Source: Porpolomopsis calyptriformis (Eukaryota > Basidiomycota > Agaricomycetes > Agaricales > Hygrophoraceae). Taken from it: a stretch of DNA of 64,000 bases. The translations under genes and the position numbers were made by a program. Below the pieces are notes generated by a model. The model was not told the origin of the DNA. It ran no database searches and saw only the letters and a list, made by a program, of their open reading frames with translations. This document shows positions 54,083 through 62,405 of this stretch, in pieces; within the stretch, counting starts at the first letter, position 1, and each line of letters opens with the position of its first letter. The stretch covers positions 248,001 to 312,000 of the forward strand of contig OX621167.1 of the NCBI GenBank assembly GCA_951640195.1, read 5' to 3'.

Positions 54083-56344
54083 ATGATGATGTCGAACAAA
54101 AATAGCACGCCCACAAGCGTAAGAACAAGCCCCCACCCCGTAGACCCGAGACCACCGGAAATGGTGGGAGATGACAGGGATCAGCTAATGGCTCGTCCCG
54201 ACGAAGTCATCAGACCCCCACGCCAGACACGGCATGGGCCCTCTTCTGAAGGGGAGAGAGAGCACCGCTCTCGACAAAACACAAGTAACTCGTCAGAGTT
54301 ACCCCCGAAAACATGGGTGTGTAACAGCACCATCAACGTCGCGATACACTCCAGTCACCGGAGGTGTAAAGTCTGCAAAGACTATGTAATGCATGTTGTT
54401 GAAGACAGCGTGTACCAAGACGCCTCGTTGAAAGAGGCATTCAATGACTGCCGCAAGGCACATCAAGAGGAACTCATAGCAGAGATCCGAAACCTAACCG
54501 TCTCACTCGAGAAGGCTCAAGATGATGGTGATTACTATCGCGCTCATTATGAACAAACTCAAGACGAGCTTTATAAAGCCAATCAGCTTATAGCCAAGCT
54601 GAACAAGTCTAACGACACTAGCAAGGCTGAATTGCTAGGAAAGCGCAAGCGCTCCCGTACCGAGGGATCGCATTCGTGATCGTCAGAATACACAAGGGCG
54701 GCCAGCCCTGTGACCAAGAACCCCTCTGCCCAAGACAAGGGCAAGGAAAAAGAAACAGACGAGGAGGCTCGACGAAGAGCCGATATGGAACATTTCGATC
54801 TGTACTTGGACGACAAGTTGGCGGGCTGTGGCCCGATGTTCAGAGACCTCGACAAGGAGGATAACGCGTACATCAAGAGATGCTTCCCTCAAATCATTCG
54901 AGAGAATGAGGAACTGAAGGCTCGCCTTCAACCTACCTCGTATATCGAGTTCCCAAACCTCCCAGATCCAGGAGTGAATAATCAATCTGGCCCTAGTGGC
55001 GAGATGATCAAACGGCGCAAGAAGCGCTCGACCATTACTGCTTGGCCCAGCATCCCTGCTGGGGCCCACTACTCACCTGTTGACCAGACCGTCCGGGTTG
55101 GCGCTAGCGCTGAAGCAGCGCGACGAAACGAAGCGATGGGACTACCCCCTCCGCGTGGAACTCGATCTGCGGATGACTGCGGATACCCAGTCAACGCGTG
55201 CCAATGGCGCGCTCTATTCATTCAAGCCCAAGAATCGGGCAATAATGAGGCTCTCAAACTCGCGCGATCGTTCGTCACGACAGCGCAGGCAACTCCTCGA
55301 GAGAGCAGAATGGATGCTCAATGCGTCTCATTAATCCATTGGAGAGTTCCCGCCTGGGCTTCAGGTGACTCCACCGACGCACCTGTACAGGTGCCGACTT
55401 CTTCTGTGCCTGGACGGATTAACCCGTCTCAGCCAACCGCCACGAGTTCCCCGGAAGAGTGGGCTCGTTGGTTCTACATAAACCGCTGTGCCACGCACCC
55501 TGGAGTGCGCTTAGAACGAGATGGCAGCATTTCGCTGCGAAGCCTCTGTGGGATGCTTTTGGTTAGTCGACACAAACCAAAGTCACCTAAGACCCGTGCT
55601 CCCGCCAGATCATCGACAGACGCCGACCAAATACAGTCGCAATACATCAGAGCGGCGGCCCTCCTGTTTGGAATGCCTAGCCGCTATCACTCATTTGTGA
55701 CGGGATCGAACCTGTCCATTGCGGAACCCACCAGAGAACCAGCCCAGTACTCTGGATCATCCAATGTCACAGAACAATCCCTCGTTCCGTTCTTCGCCGG
55801 ACAAGGCGTTACGTTTGAACAGGCGGATGACGCCTTTGTCTATGCCTTCCAATGGCTCGAGGACACCCTCCAGGGTAATGTCTCAGACTTATCCTCCCTC
55901 GAGACGTACAGAGAGTCTGTACGTACTACACTGGCAAGGAATGGCATTCCTTCGTCACTTTGTGATGGAAATGTCACATGGTTCCCGGATGGACGTCCTC
56001 GCCGATGTCCCCAGTCTCATATCTCGTCTAATGACGAGTCTGTCACCCCATCCACGGGCCTGATCACCCAAGACGTGTTTGATGCATCTAACTCGTTCAC
56101 TCGGCGTGGACAAATCATGTACACGCTCACCGAGCGTGGACCACCCCATGGCTGGGACTCATCCCGCACGTCGCGACGCCGATCACGGCGTGATTCACAA
56201 GACAGCGCTGCGCCACCAGGTAGCGATAGCGAGCAAGTCTCACTTGGCTCGCCGATCCCTGAACCTGAGCCAGCTTCGCTTCAGGAACGTATTGATAGTA
56301 CGTCAGAGATACCTGACGTCCCGATGGACTACGGACGAATGTAG
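54083..56344 (+). CDS. Second long ORF of element H, unknown function
   Basis: 753 codons with one internal TGA at 54677-54679 (again where CGA would continue the frame), ending at TAG 56342-56344. The N-terminal 200 residues are basic and Pro-rich, then a Cys pair (CKVCKDYVMHVVEDSVYQD) and a long helical segment (EELIAEIRNLTVSLEKAQDD, YYRAHYEQTQDELYKANQLI) likely to be coiled coil. Next comes KRKRSR, nuclear-signal-like. The C-terminal 540 residues include an ordered region (WARWFYINRCATHPGVRLER, AALLFGMPSRYHSFVTGSNL, FVYAFQWLEDTLQGNVSDL). No membrane segment, so not env-like. I recognise no family. Confidence 0.75.
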
Positions 56345-56472
56345 TTGTCGCCACAGTTGTTTTACTACGGCGTTTATTTTCTATTTCTCTTAGTTCTTTC
56401 TATGTAGTTTATAGACTGTTTTATGTGTATTCTGCCTGGCTATCAGGCTTAACTTACCCCGGCAGTTAAGCC

Positions 56473-56484
56473 GAAGGGGGAGGA
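56473..56484 (+). other. Polypurine tract of element H
   Basis: GAAGGGGGAGGA directly precedes the 3' LTR, the expected plus-strand primer. Confidence 0.9.
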
Positions 56485-56679
56485 TGTAACAGATATGTTA
56501 CATACAGCCACCGTGCTGTGTTTGTACGTATTTGTACCGGATACCTTAAGTACCGGTTACGCTTAGGTAAACAATAAGTTTACATCCCACTCCCGCTTAT
56601 ACCAGATTGCCCCAATACATTGGTTCTGTGCATATCCTGGTATTGAGCAAAGTGTGATAACTTATCCCCACTCCTTACA
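56485..56679 (+). repeat. 3' LTR of element H (195 bp)
   Basis: Same as 46955-47149 apart from two CpG/CpA differences. Followed by TAGTG, the right target duplication. Confidence 0.95.
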
Positions 56680-57380
56680 TAGTGTGACCAATTCCATTCC
56701 CGGTGACTCCACATCGTTCACTATCCATCGTGGTAGAGGGAAATCTTTGCTATCCAGAGCCAGTGTTGCCTCTTTCCAATCGATGTTGGGGTTGTGCTTT
56801 TTGAGCCATGGGAAGCTGAGGATAATATCTGTCTTAGATCTGAGATCGGTCACTTCCAATTGGATCCGTTCATTGTGTCCTCCGGGAGCCTCTAACCAAA
56901 TATCAATATCATTCTCGATGGGTCCACCTCGGTTTTCAGATCTATCAGCATTCCATACGGGGATTGGAGCTTCCAATCGTGTTAGAGTAAAATTGTGGCG
57001 AGTTACGAAGGATTCATCCATGAAATTTCCAGAGGCTCCACTATCAACCAGAGCAGTGGCTGGAACACGTCGACCAGTGTCGGTAGCTTCAATCCAAACG
57101 TCCAAAATGAGTCTGAGATTGCCTTCTTCAAGAGTACCAAGAATTCGAAATAGATTGCATGGAGTGGTGGTACATTCTTGAGTAGATACGTCCGTAACGG
57201 TAGGCAAAGTGTTCAGACTCCCTAAAAACCCTGTTCTTTCAGTTCCTTGATGAGCTGAGCTTTTCTCTCCTTCGGCCAGCGATCGATCCCGCAGTTGTCC
57301 ACCACTCGAATAGTTTCCTCCATAGTGGCTGGGGAAACCACTTCATCGACTCGTTCCGTCTCGACACCTCAAATACTTCG
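56680..57380 (-). pseudogene. pol of element B, N-terminal part (protease)
   Basis: Minus-strand protease region (TDVSTQECTTTPCNLFRILG, ALVDSGASGNFMDES, GHNERIQLEVTDLRSKTDII). It ends on the left at the insertion point of element H and overlaps gag on the right, as in element C. Confidence 0.88.
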
Positions 57381-58560
57381 TCCTCGACCTCGTCCTGTGG
57401 TTGGTCTTCCTCCTCGTCGTCCGGCAGGGGCATTACTCGATGGACGCGCTGACAAAGAAGAGGTGTAAGAGGCATTTGGGCACTTGTTCACCCAATGACC
57501 TGGTTCTCCGCAGCAATAGCAGTTGCCTCGCGGAATGCGTGATATTGATGAAGAGGAAGTTGTCTCCTGTTTGACAGGAGCAGAGGAGGGAGTTCGGGTC
57601 TTCGTTCGAGCCATGGTCTCCCTGGGAGTGTAGTAGTTACTCCGGGGAGTGGCACGACGCTCAAGTGCGAGTTCGAGACATTGTCGATCGAAGATGGAAG
57701 CTTTTCGTTTCCAAGCGTTAAGAGTAGCGGGGATAGGATCGAGGGCATAGATTTTTTCGAGAATTCCGGGATTGAGGCTGTTTCAGTAGAAAACTTTGAG
57801 CGCGTCGTCGTTGAAACCAGTTTCATCCGCGAGAGCTCCAAATCGTACATTATAATTGTCCACAGTGGAAAGTCCTTGAGTTACCTTTTGAATCTTGACT
57901 TGTGCTATCACTCTCGCATCAACATCTCCAAAACATTCCTCAAGCTCCTCCATAAAATCCTCGTAGTCAGCTCCAACCCATAACGCACATTTGAATTCTT
58001 GAGTCTGCTGTCGAGCCCATGATTGGGCGACACTGATTTTCATGAATGACAAGACGTAAGTAATCTTTTGTCTGTCGGACCACTGGCTGTCGTCAAGGAC
58101 TAGACGACAAGCCTGGATGAAATTGAGACACTTGGCTGCAGACCCATCGTATTCATCAGGTTTTGCAATCTTGATGGAGGGAGGAGCGGGTTGTTGAGGC
58201 AAAGGAGGTTGTTGGGGTAGTTGAGGAGGTTGGGGAGGTTGAGGCTGTTGTTGTTGTTGTTGGAGCTGGGTGATCAGCTGTTGTTACTGGGTGATGGTTT
58301 GTTCAAGTTGACGAACGGTAGCCATCAAGGTAGTAAGATCCATGGTGGGGTTGGTGGGGGTGTTGGTAGACATTCCTGACATGTTGGTAGATGTTGCAGG
58401 TAAGGGGGTTGTTGGAGCTGTTGGTGTTGGTGTAGGTGTCGCAGAGGAAAGTTGGGAATAGAGAGAACCATATCGTCCTGGTGGGGTAGCAGTTCGTTGA
58501 TGAACTGGTCTTGTTGTTGGGGCTGAAGATAAAGGGAAGAGTCCTCTTGTTCTTGATCAA
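57239..58560 (-). pseudogene. gag of element B
   Basis: Minus-strand Gag with zinc knuckle CYCCGEPGHWVNKC, capsid-like region (AKCLNFIQACRLVLDDSQWS) and Gln/Pro-rich part. TGA codons near 57784 and 57673-57680 interrupt it, and the Gln run has a stop near 58287. The N-terminal extension upstream of the first ATG is also recognisable. Confidence 0.85.
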
Positions 58561-58818
58561 GTTCGCGGTCCTAGGAGAGCAGGAGCGGGAGTGGGGGTGG
58601 GAGCAGCTAATGTTTCTTCAAGAGCAGAAGAAAAGGATGGTTCTTGATCTCAAATTGTAGCTGAAAAGGTTGATCTTGAGAGAGGGTCTTCATATTGTTC
58701 TTCAACATCTGAATTGTCGGTAGAAGCCAGGATGAAAGTGGGTAAGAGACAAAGAGATGATGTCAATGATTACAGTGATGAGAGCGTTTGGATAAGCAAG
58801 TGGGAGAGAACCAGAAGG

Positions 58819-58829
58819 AAGTCTGATTC
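58819..58829 (-). other. Primer-binding site of element B (self-priming type)
   Basis: Minus-strand GAATCAGACTT one base after the 5' LTR; exact complement of AAGTCTGATTC in the LTR (58930-58940). Confidence 0.7.
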
Positions 58830-58830
58830 T

Positions 58831-59242
58831 TGTTATAAACCAGTTGTTCGGAACACGTTTTACTTCGGGTGTTCTGTCCCAAGAGATATAGGGTATGGTT
58901 CCAAGTCCTTGTTATGAGTAGCTAACGAGGAATCAGACTTAAGGTCTGATACGTACAGAAGTACCCTTTATATACTGACTACTTATCTGTGTGAGTCAGT
59001 GCGACATAAACATGTGTTAGAGATAAGGATGAGTCATCATGATCGATGACGAATCATAAAGGGGTTGAAACAAGGACGGAAATGAAAGGTGTCTGCATAT
59101 AGGTAAAGTAGTGGGGAATCCCTGGGGAATCCCGGAGAAAGGTAATGGGGAATCCCAACGACAAGTGTGGGGAATCCCAAGATAAGAGATAGGTTTACAT
59201 GTGATTAGATAAAGGAAAGAAAAGAAAATTCCGACCGTGACA
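58831..59242 (-). repeat. LTR of element B (412 bp, 5' LTR)
   Basis: Minus strand TGTCACGG...TTATAACA with four GGGGAATCCC units, one more than its partner at 35721-36121. It keeps CpG at several sites lost elsewhere in the family (for example GATACGTACAG). Confidence 0.95.
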
Positions 59243-59825
59243 CTATCTTGATGGGGGGGGAGCAGGTTGTTGAGGCAAGGGAGGTTGTTGAGGAGGTTGA
59301 GGCTGTTGTTGTTGAAGTTGAGTAATCAGCTAGGTCTGTTGAGCAATTGTCTACTCGAGTTGGCAAACTGTGGCTATTAAGGTCATGATATCTATGGAAG
59401 GGTTAGCAGGGGTATTGGTGGACATTCCTGACATGTTAGTAGATGTTGAGGGTAGTGGAGTTGTTGGAGCTGTTGGTGTTGGTGTCACAGAAGAAAGTTG
59501 GGAGTAAAGGGAACCATATCATCCTAGTGGGGTGGTAGCTCATTGATGAATTGGTCTTGTTGCTGAAGCTGAAGATGAAGAGAAAAGTCCTCTTATTCTT
59601 GATTGAGTTTGTGGTCCTAGGGGAGTAGGAGCAGGGGCAGGAGTAGGGACAGCTAGTGTTTCCTCAAGATCAGAGGAAAAGGAGGGTTCTTGATCTCAGA
59701 TGGCAGCTGAAAAGGTTGATCTCAAAAGAGGGTCTTCGTATTGTTCAGCATCTGAGTTGTCAGTGGAAGCCAGGATGGAAGTGGGTAAGAGTAAGAGGAG
59801 TGATGTTGATGATCACAGTGATGGA
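59243..59825 (-). pseudogene. gag of element A, N-terminal part and leader
   Basis: Continues element A after element B: Pro/Gln-rich gag coding (minus strand), then the ATG-less N-terminal extension and leader, corresponding to 44010-44610 in element C. It stops matching near 59825. Confidence 0.75.
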
Positions 59826-60618
59826 GTGGAGTAGATCATAATCATTAGTGATAGAGAGAACAGGAGTGGAGGTAATGATTGTTTTGAGGATGTCGAAAGT
59901 GTCCTGACATTGATCAGTCCATTTAAAGGGAGTGTTTCCAGTTAAGATATTAAGAGGGTGAGCGATCCCAGTAAAATGGTGAATGAAGTGACAGTAGAAA
60001 TTGCAGAAACTGAGGAAGGACTGAATGTCGCATTTGTAGGTTGGGGTTGGCCAATCAGTGATACCTTGGACCTTGATCAGATCCATCTTGACTTGGCCTT
60101 CAGAGACAACGACTCCAAGGTATTCCACTTGTTTTTGATTGAATTTGCACTTGTCGGGCTTAAGATAAAGCTTGTGTTTGCAAAGTAGGGACATGACTTC
60201 ATGGACATGCCAATGGTGCATCTCAAGATCCTTGTCGAAGATCAGTATATCATTAATATAAATCAAAACATAGCCTTGATGGATCTGAATGTGGAAAATG
60301 TTATTCATCATCATCTGAAAGGTTGCAGGTGAGTTCGTGAGTCCAAAGAACATGACCAAGGGTTTGAACAAGCCACAGTTGGTCCTGAATGCAGCTTTGT
60401 GTTCATCGCCTTCCTTGATGTGAACATTGTTGTAATCCCAGCGGATGTCCAGCTTGGTGAAATAGCAGGCATTCTGCAGAGTGTCGATGAGTTCAGTGAT
60501 CAAGGGGAGGGGGTAGCAGTTCTTGATAGTCATATCATTCAATTTCTGGTAATCCTGGATCAGGCATAATTGACTGTCTTTCTTCTTAATAAAGAAGAAG
60601 GGGGAGGCAATGGGAGAA
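59826..60618 (-). pseudogene. RT fragment of a different gypsy lineage
   Basis: Minus-strand RT: FFFIKKKDSQLCLIQDYQKL, NDMTIKNCYPLPLITELID, KLDIRWDYNNVHIKEGDEHK, FFGLTNSPATFQMMMN, then YINDILIF. The last box should read YIDD; the first Asp is Asn, so the enzyme is inactive. It continues into the RNase H linker (ITDWPTPTYKCDIQSFLSFC). Only this part of pol remains, between element A and the LTR of element F. Confidence 0.88.
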
Positions 60619-60994
60619 TGTCACAGTTGTAATTTTTCTTCTTTCCTTTATCTTATCGTATGCAAACCTGTATCTTATCTTGGGATTCCCCATTACCTTT
60701 CTCCAGGATTCCCCATTACTCTATCCATATGTGGACACCTTTCATTTCTGTTATGTTTCAACCCCTTATGATTCATCATCGGTTATGATAACTCATCCCT
60801 TATCTCTTACACATGTTATGTCGCACTGACTCACACAGATAAGTAGTCAGTATATAAAGGGTACCTTTGTACATATCAGACCTTAAGTCTGATTCCTTAT
60901 TAGCTACTCATAACAAGGACTTGGAACCATACCCTATATCTCTTGGGACAGAACACCCAAAGTAAAACGCATTCCAAACAACCGGTTTATAACA
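60619..60994 (+). repeat. 5' LTR of element F (376 bp)
   Basis: TGTCACAG...TTATAACA. Two GGATTCCCC units, TATA box at 60851-60857, predicted RNA start AAGTCTGATTC at 60885-60895. It is shorter than the others mainly through fewer repeat units and small deletions. Confidence 0.93.
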
Positions 60995-60995
60995 A

Positions 60996-61006
60996 GAATC
61001 AGACTT
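60996..61006 (+). other. Primer-binding site of element F (self-priming type)
   Basis: GAATCAGACTT one base after the LTR end is complementary over 11 nt to 60885-60895 in the LTR. Confidence 0.7.
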
Positions 61007-61104
61007 CCTTCTGGTTCTCTCCCACTTGCTTATCCAAACACCCTTCATCACTGTGATCATCAACATCACCCCTTCTACCCTCACCCACTTCCATCCTGGC
61101 TTCA

Positions 61105-62405
61105 ACTGACAACTCAGATGTTGAAGAATACGAAGATCCTCTCTCAGGATTAACCTTCTCAGCTACCATCTGAGGTCAAGAACCTTCTTTTTCCTCTGAT
61201 CTTGAAGAAACTTTAGCTGCTCCCACTCCTACTCCTGCTCCTGCTCCCTTAGGACTGCGAACTCAATCAAGAACAAGAGGACTCTTCTCTTTGTCTTCAG
61301 CCCCAACAACAAGACCAGTTCATCAATGAACTGCTACACCACCAGGACGATACAGTTCCCTTTACTCCCAACTTTCCTCTGCAACATCAACACCAACACC
61401 AACAGCTCCAACAACCCCACTACCTACGACATCTACCAACATGTCAGGAACATCCACTAATGCCCCTGTCAACCCCCCTACTATTGATATTATGACCTTA
61501 ATAGCCATAGTTCGCCAACTCGAGCAGACCATTGCTCAACAAACCCAGCTGATCACTCAGCTTCAACAACAACAACAGCCTCGGCCTCCCCAACCTCCTC
61601 AACCACCCGAACAACCTCCTTTGCCACAACTACCCACTCCTCCCCCCATCAAGATTGCAAAACCCAATGAATATGATGGGTCTGCAGCTAAGTGTCTCAA
61701 CTTTATCCAAGCTTGTCATCTAGTCCTTGATGACAGCCAGTGGTCCGATAGACAAAAGATTACCTACATCTTGTCATTCATGAAGATCAGTGTCACCCAA
61801 TCATGGGCTCAACAGCAGACTCAAGAATTCAATCGTACCCAATGGGTCGGAGCCGACTATGAGGATTTTATAGAAGAAATTGAGGATTGTTTTGGAGATG
61901 TTGATGCAAAGGTGACAGCGCAGGTCAAGATTCAAAAGGTAACTCAAGGACTTTCCACTGTGGACAATTATAATGTACGATTTGGAGCTCTCGCGGATGA
62001 AACTGGTTTCAACGATGACGCGCTCAAAGTTTTCTACTGAAACAGCCTGAATCCCGGAATCCTCGAAAAAATCTATGCCCTCAATCCCATCCCCACCACC
62101 CTTAACGCTTGGAAGAGAAAAGCTTCCACCTTCGACTGACAATGTCTTGAGCTCGCACTTGAGTGTCATGCCGCTCCCCAGAGTAACTACTATGCTCCCA
62201 GGGAAACCATGGCTCAACCAATGACCCGAATTCCCTCCTCTGCTCCTGTCAAACAGGAGACAACTTCCTCTTCATCAATATCGCGCGTTCCGCAAGGCAA
62301 CTGCTATTGCTGCGGAGAACCAGGTCATTGGGTGAACAAGTGTCCCAATTCCCCTCTCGCCTCTTCTTTGTCAGTGCGCCCATTGAGTAGTGCCCCTGCT
62401 GGATG
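61105..62405 (+). pseudogene. gag of element F
   Basis: First ATG at 61441 (MSGTSTNAPVNPPTID). The frame upstream (from about 61105) matches the ATG-less extension of element C apart from two TGA codons at former CGA. Gln/Pro-rich part, capsid-like region, knuckle CYCCGEPGHWVNKC. TGA at 62038-62040 and near 62138 interrupt it; the frame ends with two TGA codons near 62404. Confidence 0.85.

Larger units (their letters stand above)
46955..56679 (+). mobile_element. Element H: hairpin-rich gypsy element with two long ORFs
   Basis: 9725 bp on the plus strand, inserted between the protease and RT of element B. It has 195-bp LTRs, one gag-pol frame (47340-53843), a structured inter-ORF region, a second long frame (54083-56344) and a polypurine tract. 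Its codon use and LTRs are unlike the 400-bp family. The whole sequence is dense in short perfect inverted repeats. Both frames are interrupted only by TGA codons (seven in total). Confidence 0.95.
35721..59242 (-). mobile_element. Element B: gypsy element, itself split by elements C and H
   Basis: Minus-strand element with 3' LTR 35721-36121 and 5' LTR 58831-59242, flanked by perfect CTATC duplications (35716-35720 and 59243-59247). Element C sits in its integrase region (after 38162) and element H at the protease-RT junction (after 46954). Removing both insertions leaves an element of about 6.9 kb, the same length as C. Confidence 0.93.
29570..59825 (-). mobile_element. Element A: old gypsy element, split by element B
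   Basis: A minus-strand chromovirus of the 400-bp LTR family. Its 3' LTR is 29570-29967, followed rightwards by the post-pol ORF, pol and most of gag to 35720. Element B then interrupts it, and the rest of gag resumes at 59243 (the flanks join as GGTTTGGCTATC-TTGATGGGG, with CTATC repeated on both sides of B). The 5' leader breaks off near 59825 against another RT fragment, so the 5' LTR is lost. It carries many TGA, TpG and CpA changes and is the most decayed of the nested set. Confidence 0.85.

Noticed and set aside
47340..56344. TGA as a reassigned sense codon in this organism
   Set aside because: Other genes here end normally at TGA (for example the MFS gene) and the same TGA sites are CGA in sister copies of the 400-bp family; CpG decay explains the pattern.
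29570..61000. Repeated GGGGAATCCC units as a CRISPR-like array
   Set aside because: Only 2-4 irregularly spaced short units inside LTRs of a eukaryotic retroelement; no spacers or cas genes.
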